This document shows positions 54,361 to 63,897 of a stretch of 64,000 nucleotides of DNA, in pieces (position 1 is the stretch's first letter; each line of letters opens with the position of its first letter). The stretch is taken from positions 124,001 to 188,000 of the forward strand of contig NZ_JAIUGX010000002.1 of assembly GCF_020164785.1 (NCBI RefSeq), written 5' to 3'. A model generated the notes under the pieces. That model did no database searches. It saw nothing but the letters and a program-made list of their open reading frames with translations, and was not told where the DNA came from. This stretch comes from Mesorhizobium sp. ES1-1 (lineage in GTDB: Bacteria > Pseudomonadota > Alphaproteobacteria > Rhizobiales > Rhizobiaceae). Made by a program: the position numbers and the translations under genes.

Positions 54361-55917
54361 ATGAGTATTGCCCCCAATTCAACTTCCCTAACCCGCAAGC
54401 GTCTCATGGCCGCTGTCGCTTCCGTTGCGGTTGCCGGCGCCATAGGAGTTGGCGCGCTGACGACTGGAACAGGGCCCGTCTTGGCGGATGCCGTGCGCGT
54501 CGAGGCGCCGCAGGTTCCGAGCTTTGCCGATGTCGTCGAGCGTGTGTCCCCCGCCGTGGTAAGCGTCAAGGTCAAGGCCAAGATCAGTCCGGCGGCGGAC
54601 GATGGTTCCGACCAGTCCGATGATCAGGACGGCATGGAAAACATGCCTGACAATCCGCAGTTGCGCCGCTTCTTCAAGGAATTCCGCGGCTTTGGCGATC
54701 AAGACGGCCAAGGCGGCGGCAACAGGCGGTTCAGCCACCGCGACCGCAACCACGGCCAGCCGCGGCCTGTCGCCCAGGGTTCGGGGTTCTTCATCTCCGA
54801 TGACGGCTATCTCGTCACCAACAACCACGTCGTTTCGGAGGGCTCGGCTTTCACCGTCGTGATGAGTGACGGCAAGGAACTCGACGCCAAGCTGATCGGC
54901 ACCGATTCGCGCACCGACCTCGCGGTGCTCAAGGTCGATGGCGTGGGCAAGTTCACTTACGTCGATTTCGCCGACGATTCCAAGGTTCGCGTCGGCGACT
55001 GGGTCGTGGCGGTCGGCAATCCGTTCGGCCTCGGCGGCACCGTAACCGCGGGCATCGTCTCGGCCCGCGGTCGCGATATCGGCGCCGGCCCTTATGACGA
55101 CTTCATCCAGATCGACGCCTCGGTCAATCGCGGCAATTCGGGTGGCCCGACCTTCAACCTCAACGGCCAAGTCGTCGGCATCAACACGGCGATCTTCTCG
55201 CCTTCCGGCGGCAGCGTCGGCATCGCCTTCGACATTCCCGCTTCCACGGCCAAGCAGGTAGTGCAGGACCTGATGAAGAGCGGCACTGTGCAGCGCGGCT
55301 GGCTCGGCGTCGAGATACAGCCCGTCACCACGGATATTGCCGAATCGCTTGGCCTCAAGTCCGAAAGCGGAGCTTTGGTCTCCAGCGCCCAGGATAACGG
55401 CCCCGGCAAGAAAGCTGGCATCACCGCAGGCGACGTGATCACGCAGGTCGACGGCAAGGATGTGGCCTCGCCGAAGGAACTGGCCCGCCTGATCGGCGCT
55501 TACCCGCCAGGCAAGTCGGTCGACGTCACGGTGTGGCGCGACGGCAAGAGCCAGTCGGTCAAGGTCGATCTCGGCACGCTCCCCTTGAGTGATAAGCAGG
55601 CTTCGGCCGATGACCAGCAGCAGCCAGCCGCTCCGGCAAAGCCTGATACGCTGGCCGATCTCGGCCTGACCGTCACCAAATCGGAAAACGGCAAGGGCCT
55701 CGTGGTCACCGATGTCGATCCCGACAGCGATGCCGCCGACCGCGGCATCCAGCCGGGCGACGTCATCACCGCCGTGAACTCCAACGAGGTGAACGGCATC
55801 GACGACGTCTCCAAAGCCATGGCCGACGCGGTCAAGTCCGGCCGCAAAGCCGTGCTGATGCAGATCACCCGCGACGACAACAACCGGTTCGTCGCGCTGC
55901 CGGTCGCCAAGGGCTGA
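54361..55917 (+). CDS. degP: Periplasmic serine protease DegP/HtrA (Do family)
   Basis: Envelope quality-control protease/chaperone. The 518-residue protein has a signal peptide (about 12-43), then the trypsin-like domain with catalytic triad H156 (VTNNHVV), D186 (SRTDLAVL) and S260 (NRGNSGGP). A long acidic and His/Arg-rich LA loop (about 80-135) precedes it. Two PDZ domains follow (about 285-375 and 430-512). The start is chosen for AAAGAGGA upstream and because the signal peptide begins right after it. Adjacent two-component genes suggest envelope-stress control, but no regulator site could be identified. Confidence 0.94.
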   Translation: MSIAPNSTSLTRKRLMAAVASVAVAGAIGVGALTTGTGPVLADAVRVEAPQVPSFADVVERVSPAVVSVKVKAKISPAADDGSDQSDDQDGMENMPDNPQLRRFFKEFRGFGDQDGQGGGNRRFSHRDRNHGQPRPVAQGSGFFISDDGYLVTNNHVVSEGSAFTVVMSDGKELDAKLIGTDSRTDLAVLKVDGVGKFTYVDFADDSKVRVGDWVVAVGNPFGLGGTVTAGIVSARGRDIGAGPYDDFIQIDASVNRGNSGGPTFNLNGQVVGINTAIFSPSGGSVGIAFDIPASTAKQVVQDLMKSGTVQRGWLGVEIQPVTTDIAESLGLKSESGALVSSAQDNGPGKKAGITAGDVITQVDGKDVASPKELARLIGAYPPGKSVDVTVWRDGKSQSVKVDLGTLPLSDKQASADDQQQPAAPAKPDTLADLGLTVTKSENGKGLVVTDVDPDSDAADRGIQPGDVITAVNSNEVNGIDDVSKAMADAVKSGRKAVLMQITRDDNNRFVALPVAKG

Positions 55918-55924
55918 CGCCCGC

Positions 55925-55949
55925 CCCGAAACCAGTTTCCGGTTTCGGG
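55925..55949 (+). terminator. Probable degP terminator stem-loop
   Basis: CCCGAAACC and GGTTTCGGG form a nine-base stem with a seven-base loop, eight bases after the degP stop. The T-run (ACTTTT) begins seven bases further on, so it is weaker than a classic intrinsic terminator. Confidence 0.55.
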
Positions 55950-56047
55950 ATCCGACTTTTCGAGTGCGGCGGTTTCAACACCCCCGAACCGCCGCATGGG
56001 AAGCAAGGAGGGACGCGCGTTAGTTAGTCATCGCGCTTCCCCCCCCC

Positions 56048-56078
56048 GCGGCAGCGGGCTCCCATCGCCCGCTGCCGC
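56048..56078. repeat. Strong inverted repeat next to a C9 tract
   Basis: GCGGCAGCGGGC pairs perfectly with GCCCGCTGCCGC around a seven-base loop (TCCCATC), directly preceded by nine C residues. There is no T-tract, so its role as a terminator is uncertain. Confidence 0.6.
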
Positions 56079-56242
56079 GCCCATCTTGACCAGGTCGTTT
56101 TCAGCGGTCTTGCCGTCGACATCGGAGCAAGGATTTTATCGCGCACGGCCATGGATCATCCTGGTCGCGATGCGATTGGCAAAGGCCATTGATGCGGATG
56201 TCTGCCACTCAACCTTCCGGCGAAATCGCGTATAACGGTCCC

Positions 56243-56917
56243 ATGAAGATTCTGGTCATGGAAGACGACCGCGAGGCTGCGGATTATTTGCAGAAAGCTT
56301 TCACCGAGGCTGGCCACACCGCCCATGTCGCCGGTGACGGCGAAACCGGTTTCGCACTGGCCGATGCCGGCGACTATGACGTGATGGTCATCGACCGGAT
56401 GATGCCGCGCCGCGACGGCCTTTCGGTGATTGCCGGTCTTCGCTCCCGCGGCAACACCACGCCGGTGCTGATCCTCTCGGCGTTGGGCGAGGTCGATGAT
56501 CGGGTAACCGGCCTGCGCGCCGGCGGCGATGACTATTTGACCAAGCCCTACGCTTTCTCCGAGCTTCTGGCCCGCGTCGAGGTGTTGAACCGACGTGCCG
56601 GCGCCAAGGAGTCGGAAACCGTCTATCGCGTTGGCGATCTGGAACTCGACAGGCTTTCGCATTCGGTCCGGCGCGCTGGGCGCGAAATCACGCTGCAGCC
56701 ACGCGAATTCCGCCTGCTGGAATATTTGATGCGCCATGCCGGCCAGGTGGTGACGCGCACCATGCTGCTTGAGAATGTCTGGGACTATCATTTCGATCCG
56801 CAGACCAACGTCATCGACGTCCATGTCTCGCGGCTGCGCGGCAAGATCGAAAAGGGTTTCGACAAGCCCATCCTGCACACAGTGCGAGGCGCGGGCTATA
56901 TGTTGAAAAGCGGCTAG
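56243..56917 (+). CDS. OmpR-family response regulator
   Basis: A 224-residue response regulator. The receiver has EDD at 7-9, phospho-acceptor D51 (VMVIDRMMPRRDGL) and the Lys of YLTKPYAF near 101. The winged-helix output domain contains LQPREFRLLEYLMRHAGQVVTRTMLLENVW and RGAGYML. The start at MKILVMED gives the canonical beginning; an ATG 15 codons earlier is in frame and possible. It is followed after eight bases by its histidine kinase. In rhizobia this pair regularly lies between degP and glnE; its signal is not established. Confidence 0.93.
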   Translation: MKILVMEDDREAADYLQKAFTEAGHTAHVAGDGETGFALADAGDYDVMVIDRMMPRRDGLSVIAGLRSRGNTTPVLILSALGEVDDRVTGLRAGGDDYLTKPYAFSELLARVEVLNRRAGAKESETVYRVGDLELDRLSHSVRRAGREITLQPREFRLLEYLMRHAGQVVTRTMLLENVWDYHFDPQTNVIDVHVSRLRGKIEKGFDKPILHTVRGAGYMLKSG

Positions 56918-56925
56918 GCCGGGGC

Positions 56926-58404
56926 ATGGCTCTTTCCGTGCCGGCCATCATGAAGACGACGGCAGCGCGGCTTTCGGCGCTCTACCTCTTGCTCTTCGCG
57001 CTCTGCGCAGTTCTCCTGGTCTTCTACATGACCTCGCTGTCGGCGCGCATGCTGACCGCGCAGACGCAGGAAACCATCAACGACGAGGTGCTTGGTCTCG
57101 CCCGTGCCTACCAGCGCGGTGGGCTTCCGATCCTGGTGCGCGTGGTCGAGCAACGCTCCCGCCAACCGGGCGCCAACCTCTATCTGATCGCCGACACCAA
57201 TGGCCAGATCCTGACGGGCAACGTCCAGAGCCTGGAGCCCGGCGTCCTGGAGACCGAGGGCTGGACCAGCAGCCCGTTCTCCTATCAACGATTTGGCGAG
57301 GGAGAACTCGAGCGACAGCGCAACCTGCCCAATGACCAGGGCACTGCTCAACCCGACCAGAGTGAAGCGCTGGCGGTTCCGGGGGAAAAGGGTCACAACG
57401 CCATCGCCCTGGTGCTTCGGCTGCCCAACCAGATGATCATGCTGGTGGGCCGTGACCTCGGCGAGCCGGAACGATTTCGCGCCGTCATCCGTCGCGCCCT
57501 GATGCTGGCACTCGGCATGATGGGGCTTGGCGGCCTCCTGATTTGGTTCTTTGTCGGCCGCGCCGCATTGAAGCGGATCGACAGCGTGTCCGAGGCAAGC
57601 CGCCGCATCATGGGTGGTGATCTTTCGGGACGGTTGCCGGTTACCGGCGCAGGCGACGAGTTCGACCGTCTTTCCGAGAATCTCAATACCATGCTGGCCA
57701 GGATCGCCACGCTGAACGAAGGTCTGAAGCAGGTCTCCGACAACATCGCGCATGATTTGAAGACGCCCTTGACGCGCCTGCGCAACCGCGCCGAAGCGAC
57801 GCTCTCGGGCACGCACAAGGCCGCCGATTACCGTCAGGCGCTGGAAGCGACGATTGTCGAGTCCGACCAGCTCATAAGGACCTTCAATGCCATCCTGATG
57901 ATCTCACGTCTGGAGGCGGGATATTCATCCGAAAACACCATCCGGGTCGATCTGGCGGCGGCGGTGCGCGATGTCGTCGAGCTCTATGAGCCGGTTGCGG
58001 AAGAGGGGGGCGTCTCGCTCGAAGCTGAGGTCGATGGCGCCTTCATTGTCGTCGGCAACCGGGAGCTTATCGGCCAGGCGCTGTCCAACATCGTCGACAA
58101 CGCGATCAAATACTCCACCGATTCCACTTCCGCGCCCACCGTTCGGGTAACGCTTGAGCGCACCGGCGGCGAGATCAGGCTTTCCGTGCACGACAATGGC
58201 CAGGGGATCCCCGACGACACGGACCGCGCACGGGTCACCGAACGCTTCGTGCGGCTGGAGAAAAGCCGTTCCCAGCCTGGCTCCGGGCTCGGCCTCAGCC
58301 TCGCCAAGGCGGTCATGACATTCCACAATGGCCGGCTTGATCTGTTGCCTGGCAATCCCGGACTGTCCGTGGTCATGAGCTTCCCGGCGCGGGAGGATCA
58401 CTGA
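56926..58404 (+). CDS. Sensor histidine kinase partner of the degP-linked regulator
   Basis: A 492-residue membrane kinase. Transmembrane helices lie at about 15-37 and 188-210, flanking a periplasmic domain of about 150 residues. HAMP follows, then HisKA with phospho-acceptor His276 (VSDNIAHDLKTPLTRLRNR), and the HATPase with NIVDNAIKY, DNGQGIP and GSGLGLSL. Subtype is EnvZ/QseC-like. The stop overlaps the glnE start by one base (TGATG), so glnE translation is coupled to this kinase. The link of envelope sensing to nitrogen regulation is only positional. Confidence 0.92.
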   Translation: MALSVPAIMKTTAARLSALYLLLFALCAVLLVFYMTSLSARMLTAQTQETINDEVLGLARAYQRGGLPILVRVVEQRSRQPGANLYLIADTNGQILTGNVQSLEPGVLETEGWTSSPFSYQRFGEGELERQRNLPNDQGTAQPDQSEALAVPGEKGHNAIALVLRLPNQMIMLVGRDLGEPERFRAVIRRALMLALGMMGLGGLLIWFFVGRAALKRIDSVSEASRRIMGGDLSGRLPVTGAGDEFDRLSENLNTMLARIATLNEGLKQVSDNIAHDLKTPLTRLRNRAEATLSGTHKAADYRQALEATIVESDQLIRTFNAILMISRLEAGYSSENTIRVDLAAAVRDVVELYEPVAEEGGVSLEAEVDGAFIVVGNRELIGQALSNIVDNAIKYSTDSTSAPTVRVTLERTGGEIRLSVHDNGQGIPDDTDRARVTERFVRLEKSRSQPGSGLGLSLAKAVMTFHNGRLDLLPGNPGLSVVMSFPAREDH

Positions 58405-61367
58405 TGAACCCCGCGGCAGGGCGTGGCGAGGCGCACTGGTTGCTGCAGCCAACGGCGCGCCTCGCTCCGCTGGACGAAAACCGTGCGCGGCTGGAGCTGG
58501 CCGACATTGCAGCGGCGGCGCGGGAAGAAGGTCTGACCCGGCTGGCAGACTTCCTGGCAGGCAACGGTGCGGGCCAGGATTTTCTGGCAGCGGTCTTTGA
58601 TCTGTCTCCCTTCCTGCGAGACACCGCGCGGCGGCGGCCATGCGTCCTTGACGGACTCTTGGACATGACGATCGACGCCAGGTTGAAGGCGATCGGGGCG
58701 GAAATCGACCAGGTGCATTTGACCGGGGCGGCCTCGGAGTCCGGCCTGATGAGGGAGCTGCGCCAATGGAAGGCCGAGGCGCATCTCCTCATCGCGCTGG
58801 CCGATCTTGCCGGCGAAGCCGGAACGGCGTTGACGGTGCGGCGGCTGAGCGACCTGGCAGACGCCTGTACCCGCGCCGCGGTCGATTTCCTGCTGCGCGA
58901 TGCGCATAGCCAGGGCAAGCTCAACCTGCCAGACCTTAACGCCCCTTCGCTGCACTCCGGCTGGATCCTGCTTGGCATGGGCAAGCTCGGCGCGCACGAG
59001 CTGAACTTCTCCTCCGACATCGACCTCGTGGTTTTCTTCGATCCGGAAGCCCCGACCATCCTTGATCCACTCGACGCCACGGAACTGTTCTCGCGGCTGA
59101 CGCGGCGTCTTGTGCGCATCCTGCAGGATCGCACCGAGAACGGCTATGTCTTCCGCACCGACCTGAGACTGCGTCCGGACCCCGGCTCGACGCCGCTGGC
59201 CATTCCCGTCGAGGCCGCGCTGCGCTACTACGAAGCGCGCGGTCAGAACTGGGAACGTGCGGCGATGATCAAGGCGCGTCCGGTGGCCGGCGATCTGGCA
59301 GCGGGCGCCGCCTTCCTCAAGGAGCTTCAGCCCTATATCTGGCGCAAATATATGGACTACGCGGCAATCGCCGACGTCCATTCCATCAAGCGACAGATCC
59401 ACGCGCATAAGGGCCATGGCGAGATCGCTGTAAAGGGCCACAACGTCAAGCTCGGCCGCGGCGGCATCCGCGAGATCGAATTTTTCGTCCAAACCCAGCA
59501 ACTCATCGCCGGCGGACGCTTTCCGGAACTGCGCGGGCGCGAGACCGTGCCGATGCTCGGCCAGCTTGCGGCGCGCGGATGGATCACCGCCGAAGCGCGC
59601 GACGCGCTCGCCCGCCAGTACTGGTTCCTGCGCCGCGTGGAACATGCGGTGCAGATGGTCGCCGATGAGCAGGCGCACACGCTCCCCGACGACGATGACG
59701 GGTTGGAGCGCATCGCCCGCATGCTTGGCTTCGCCGATGCCGATGCGTTCTCGCAGGTGCTCCGCGCTTCGTTGCAACAGGTCGAGCGCCACTATGCGGC
59801 GCTGTTCGAAACGGCGCCCGAACTGTCCACCGGCATCGGCAATCTCGTCTTCACCGGCGATGTCGACGATCCCGACACGTTGCGGACGCTGCATGGCCTG
59901 GGCTTCCAGCGGCCAAGCGACATCTGCCGGGTCATCCGCGGCTGGCACTTCGGCCGCTATCGCGTCACGCAGTCGGCTGAAGCACGCGAGAGGCTGACGG
60001 AGTTGACGCCGGCGCTGCTGCGGTCCTTCGGCCAGACACGACGCGCGGACGAGGCACTGATCCGCTTCGACGAATTTCTCGCAGGACTGCCAGCCGGCAT
60101 CCAGCTGTTCTCACTGCTGCAGTCCAATCCGGCGCTGCTCAAGCTCCTGGCGACGATCATGGGCGCGGCACCCCGCCTGGCGGCGATCATCACCCGCCGC
60201 CCGCATGTCTTCGACGGGCTGCTTGACCCGGCGCTGCTGACGGAGCTGCCGGACCGCGCCTATCTTTCGGGGCGGCTTTCCTCCTTTCTCGAAGGCGACA
60301 GACCTTATGAGGATGTGCTCGACCGGCTTCGCATCTTTGCTTCGGAGCAGAAATTCCTGATCGGGGTCAGGCTGCTCGCCGGTTCGATCGATCCGACCCG
60401 CGCCGGCCACGCCTTTTCCGATCTCGCCGATCTCACCATCGAGGCCGCGTTGCGGGCGGTGACAACCGAGTTCGCCGCACGCCACGGTACGATCGCCGGC
60501 GGCAAGGTCTCGCTGCTTGGGATGGGGAAGCTCGGCAGCCGCGAGCTGACCGCAGGCTCGGATGTCGATCTCATCCTCCTCTACGACCATGACGCAGAAG
60601 CCGAAGAGTCCGATGGCGGCAAGCCGCTCGCGCCTTCGCACTATTACAGCCGCATGACACAGCGGCTAATATCGGCTGTTTCCGCGCCGACCGCCGAGGG
60701 GGTGCTCTACGAGCTTGACCTGCGCCTGCGGCCGTCCGGCAACAAGGGTCCTGTAGCCACGCACATCGACGCGTTCAGGAAGTATCAGCGCGAGCAGGCC
60801 TGGACCTGGGAGCACATGGCGCTGTCGCGGGCGCGCGCCATTGCAGGCGACGCCAGCCTGTGCGGCGAGGTCGAGGCGGAAGTCGCCGCGGTGCTTGGCG
60901 AGCCGCGCGACGCGGCGAAGGTGAAGGCCGAGGCCGCGGAAATGCGCGCCATGATCGAGGCCGAAAAGCCGCCGCGTGACCTATGGGACATCAAGCTCAT
61001 TCCCGGTGGTCTGATCGATCTCGAATTCATCGCTCAGGTGGCTGTCATCACCGGGCAGGACGAAGCTGGACCGCGTGGCCCCAGCACCGCCGAAATCCTG
61101 TCTCGTCTGGCGCCCCACTTCGCCAATACCGGGATCAGGCAGGAGCTTGTCGATGCCTATGCGCTCTATCTGGCGCTGACCCAGATGATCCGGCTGTGCC
61201 TCACTGGGGCCTTCGAACGCGATGACGTTCCGCCGGGGCTTTCGGATTTGCTTCTGGCGGTCACCGACCTGCCGGATTTCGGTGTGCTGGAAGCACATCT
61301 CATGGAGACGTCCCGGAAGGTCAGGAAGGATTTCGACCTTCTGCTACGGGCCGCGCGACCGCGATGA
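58404..61367 (+). CDS. glnE: Glutamine synthetase adenylyltransferase/deadenylylase GlnE
   Basis: Bifunctional enzyme that adenylylates and de-adenylylates glutamine synthetase in response to PII and glutamine. The 987-residue protein has two nucleotidyltransferase domains, each with the G-x-L-G...D-x-D pattern: GKLGAHELNFSSDIDLVVF (about 192-210) and GKLGSRELTAGSDVDLILLY (about 706-725). Each is followed by its helical domain (RGGIREIEFFVQ; GGLIDLEFIAQV). Both active sites appear intact. Length is normal. It is coupled to the preceding kinase gene and convergent with the PleC-like kinase. Confidence 0.97.
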   Translation: MNPAAGRGEAHWLLQPTARLAPLDENRARLELADIAAAAREEGLTRLADFLAGNGAGQDFLAAVFDLSPFLRDTARRRPCVLDGLLDMTIDARLKAIGAEIDQVHLTGAASESGLMRELRQWKAEAHLLIALADLAGEAGTALTVRRLSDLADACTRAAVDFLLRDAHSQGKLNLPDLNAPSLHSGWILLGMGKLGAHELNFSSDIDLVVFFDPEAPTILDPLDATELFSRLTRRLVRILQDRTENGYVFRTDLRLRPDPGSTPLAIPVEAALRYYEARGQNWERAAMIKARPVAGDLAAGAAFLKELQPYIWRKYMDYAAIADVHSIKRQIHAHKGHGEIAVKGHNVKLGRGGIREIEFFVQTQQLIAGGRFPELRGRETVPMLGQLAARGWITAEARDALARQYWFLRRVEHAVQMVADEQAHTLPDDDDGLERIARMLGFADADAFSQVLRASLQQVERHYAALFETAPELSTGIGNLVFTGDVDDPDTLRTLHGLGFQRPSDICRVIRGWHFGRYRVTQSAEARERLTELTPALLRSFGQTRRADEALIRFDEFLAGLPAGIQLFSLLQSNPALLKLLATIMGAAPRLAAIITRRPHVFDGLLDPALLTELPDRAYLSGRLSSFLEGDRPYEDVLDRLRIFASEQKFLIGVRLLAGSIDPTRAGHAFSDLADLTIEAALRAVTTEFAARHGTIAGGKVSLLGMGKLGSRELTAGSDVDLILLYDHDAEAEESDGGKPLAPSHYYSRMTQRLISAVSAPTAEGVLYELDLRLRPSGNKGPVATHIDAFRKYQREQAWTWEHMALSRARAIAGDASLCGEVEAEVAAVLGEPRDAAKVKAEAAEMRAMIEAEKPPRDLWDIKLIPGGLIDLEFIAQVAVITGQDEAGPRGPSTAEILSRLAPHFANTGIRQELVDAYALYLALTQMIRLCLTGAFERDDVPPGLSDLLLAVTDLPDFGVLEAHLMETSRKVRKDFDLLLRAARPR

Positions 61368-61415
61368 CCGGCCGGCAGCCATCAAAGTAGTCACGCCGGA
61401 GCAAGCATCGCCGTA

Positions 61416-63746
61416 TCAGGCCGCCGCCTTCACCGCGGGCATGGACTTCTTCGCCGGGATGCGCACCGAAACGATGGTACCGACGCCTGCGGTCGAACGG
61501 ATCTTCAGCGCGCCGCCCTGAAGCTCGGCCAGCGACCGCGAGATTGCGAGGCCGAGGCCGGACCCCGCGTGGTTCTTGGAAAACTGGTTCTGCACCTGTT
61601 CGAAGGGTCGCCCAAGCTTGCCCAGTGCTTCCTTGGGGATACCGCAGCCATTGTCCTCGATCGTCAGGACCAAAGCGCCTGAAGTGTTGCGCGCCCTGAC
61701 CGATATCTGGCCGCCCTGGCCGGTGAACTTCACTGCATTGGACAGAAGGTTGATGATGATCTGCTTGATCGCCCGGCGATCGGCGAACAGCGTCAATGCG
61801 TCGGCGATGCGCGTGTTCACGGTAATCTGTTTCTGCGCTGCTTGCAGCGACACGACGCGCACCGTTTCGCTGATCAGCGGGCCGAGGTCGATCTCTTCCC
61901 GGTCCAACGAGAACTGGCCGGCCTCGATCTTGGACATGTCGAGAATGTCGTTGATGACACCCAGCAGATATTTGCCGCTGCTGTTGATGTCGGTGGCATA
62001 TTCCTCATAGCGCTCCGACCCCAGCGGCCCAAACAGCCTTTGTTCCATCAGCTCGGAGAAGCCGATGATGGCGTTCAGAGGCGTGCGCAATTCATGGGAC
62101 ATGTTGGCCAGGAACTCGGACTTGGCCCGGTTAGCAGCTTCTGCCCGTTCGGTTTCCTTCATGTATTTGCGGTTGAGGTCCACCAATTCGCGCGAGCGCT
62201 CCTCTTCGGCGCGCCGCGCGAGGCTGAGATCATGGATCGTCGCCATCAACCGGCGCTCGCTGTCGACCAACTTGTCCTGATGCAGCTTGATCTGGGTAAT
62301 GTCGGAGCCGACCGAGACGATGCCGCCGTCGCGGGTCCTCAGTTCGTTGACCTGCAGCCAGCGGCCGTCGGCCAATTGCCGTTCGAAAGTCGCGCCGCCT
62401 TGCAGACCGCTGGTGTTGGCGAGCCGCCGCTCGGAAGCAAAGGCCAGCATGCGGTCCTCCAGCACGGCGCGCGGGGTACCTGGCATCACATCGCGGTCCG
62501 AAAGCCCATTGTCCTGCTGGTACTTGGAATTGCACATGATCAAGTGCTGGGCCGAATCCCACAGCACGAAGGATTCATTGATGTTCTCGATCGCTGTCCT
62601 GAGGCGAAGGTCGGCGGCCTCCGAACGCAACGCCAGATGCCGTTGCTCGGTGACGTCGACGGCGATGCCGATCAGCTGGATCTCCGGCGCTTCGGGATCG
62701 ATAACCTGCGCCCTGGCGCGCATCCATACCCACTGGCCGTCGGCATGCCGCATCCGGAACACCTGGTCGATATGGTCGATCTCGCGGGCAACGATCCTGT
62801 TGGCGAGCTCGAACAAATCGCCGTCCTCGGGATGGATGATCTCGTCGACCTCTCCGAAAGACAGCATCGTGGTGCAAGGCTCGTAGCCCAGCATGTCGTA
62901 CATCGAGCGCGACCAGTACATCTTGCCGCGAACCATGTCCCAGTCCCACAGGCCGCAGCGGCCGCGAACCAGGGCCATGTCGATACGCTGATGGGCTTCG
63001 AGGTAGATGCGGTCGGCCGCCTGCGCGCGCGAGGCCTGTCCAAAGTAGGCGTAGAGAATGATGATCAGCACGCCGGCCGTCAGCACGAACAGCGTCACGT
63101 TGAGCGAGACCGTCTTGCGCCAGGCGTCGTAAACAGCATCCTGGGGAACCAGCGCCGCCGCGGCCCCTTTGCGATCATTCGCCAGGCTGACGGCTGCGTA
63201 CCAGTCCTGGCCGCCGATATTGACCTCCATGACGCCGGCGCGATCGCCGAACATGAAAAGGGGCTGGCCGCCCTGGACGAGACCGTCGAGCGAATGGCCT
63301 TGCCATGGGACGGAGCGCGGTGTCACCGCAACGATCTTGAACGCACTGTCGGTGATGACCAGCACATGGCTGCGCCCCATCGCTCCCTGGCGGCTGGTGG
63401 TCTCCAGCAGGTCCTGTATGGCGCCCGGCACCGTGTCGGAGGTTGTGGCGAGCGAACTGGCCAGTTGGCCCGCCGCCAGCGTGAGGATGGCCTTTGCGTC
63501 GCGCTCGACATCGTCCCGCTCGTTCATCAACGACAGGACGCGCAGCGCCGCTATCACGACAAGGAACGTGATGATGAGAGCTGGGATCGACCGGCGCAGC
63601 AATGGTTCGGCGGCCAGAAGCCGCCGGTAGGCCGGCTCGGCGATGAGCCGCGTATTTCCGGCAAGGCCGTCGCTTCGCGTTTCGCGATGCGCAAAGGCCT
63701 TCCCTCCGGGCGCGCCCCACGCGTCCGCCTTCGCCATAAATGGCAC
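61416..63746 (-). CDS. pleC: PAS-containing sensor histidine kinase, probable PleC
   Basis: A 776-residue hybrid-free membrane kinase. Two transmembrane helices (about 54-75 and 213-235) flank a periplasmic domain of about 135 residues. A PAS/PAC domain (DWDMVRGKMYWSRSMYDMLGYEP, about 263) and a second PAS (INESFVLWDSAQHLIMCNSKYQQDNGLS, about 390) follow. Then HisKA with His551 (NMSHELRTPLNAIIGFSELMEQRLFG) and the HATPase (NLLSNAVKF, DNGCGIP, GSGLGLAIS). The HisKA subtype is that of DivJ/PleC/CbrA kinases acting on DivK. Position next to glnE matches pleC in S. meliloti as I recall. PleC acts mainly as DivK phosphatase. Confidence 0.82.
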   Translation of the reverse strand: MPFMAKADAWGAPGGKAFAHRETRSDGLAGNTRLIAEPAYRRLLAAEPLLRRSIPALIITFLVVIAALRVLSLMNERDDVERDAKAILTLAAGQLASSLATTSDTVPGAIQDLLETTSRQGAMGRSHVLVITDSAFKIVAVTPRSVPWQGHSLDGLVQGGQPLFMFGDRAGVMEVNIGGQDWYAAVSLANDRKGAAAALVPQDAVYDAWRKTVSLNVTLFVLTAGVLIIILYAYFGQASRAQAADRIYLEAHQRIDMALVRGRCGLWDWDMVRGKMYWSRSMYDMLGYEPCTTMLSFGEVDEIIHPEDGDLFELANRIVAREIDHIDQVFRMRHADGQWVWMRARAQVIDPEAPEIQLIGIAVDVTEQRHLALRSEAADLRLRTAIENINESFVLWDSAQHLIMCNSKYQQDNGLSDRDVMPGTPRAVLEDRMLAFASERRLANTSGLQGGATFERQLADGRWLQVNELRTRDGGIVSVGSDITQIKLHQDKLVDSERRLMATIHDLSLARRAEEERSRELVDLNRKYMKETERAEAANRAKSEFLANMSHELRTPLNAIIGFSELMEQRLFGPLGSERYEEYATDINSSGKYLLGVINDILDMSKIEAGQFSLDREEIDLGPLISETVRVVSLQAAQKQITVNTRIADALTLFADRRAIKQIIINLLSNAVKFTGQGGQISVRARNTSGALVLTIEDNGCGIPKEALGKLGRPFEQVQNQFSKNHAGSGLGLAISRSLAELQGGALKIRSTAGVGTIVSVRIPAKKSMPAVKAAA

Positions 63747-63810
63747 TCCCCGAATTTGCCGATGCTGCTTGGTGATCCGGCAAACGCCGCACTTCCGAAT
63801 CGTCAGTAAA

Positions 63811-63826
63811 GAATCAAACGTGATTC
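63811..63826. promoter_or_regulatory. Inverted repeat upstream of the pleC-like gene
   Basis: GAATCA-AACG-TGATTC, a perfect six-base inverted repeat, lies about 65 bases upstream of the pleC-like ATG, in an AT-rich stretch. It may be an operator or a short hairpin. No known consensus is recognised. Confidence 0.4.
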
Positions 63827-63897
63827 GCCTTGTCCAGTGGCGCGGCCAAAAAACATTAAAAATCGACTAAAATAATGGCTTTTGGCCCTGCGGCCGC

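Larger units (their letters stand above)
55918..56242. other. Structured intergenic region with three hairpins and a C-tract
   Basis: About 325 bp without a convincing gene. It has three stem-loops: 55925-55949 (CCCGAAACC/GGTTTCGGG, likely degP terminator), 55966-55995 (GCGGCGGTT/AACCGCCGC) and 56048-56078 (12-bp perfect stem). A run of nine C residues at 56039-56047 lies immediately before the third stem. The downstream part holds the promoter of the response regulator gene. Confidence 0.6.

Noticed and set aside
55996..56235. 79-codon frame starting near GGAGGG downstream of degP
   Set aside because: It runs through the C9 tract and the 12-bp hairpin, and its translation is low complexity, so it is not a credible gene.
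58398..59948. 516-codon minus-strand frame opposite glnE
   Set aside because: Shadow of the first GlnE nucleotidyltransferase domain; no RBS and no recognisable family.
61842..63809. 655-codon plus-strand open frame opposite the pleC-like kinase
   Set aside because: Antisense shadow; the minus strand encodes an intact PAS-HisKA-HATPase protein with all motifs.
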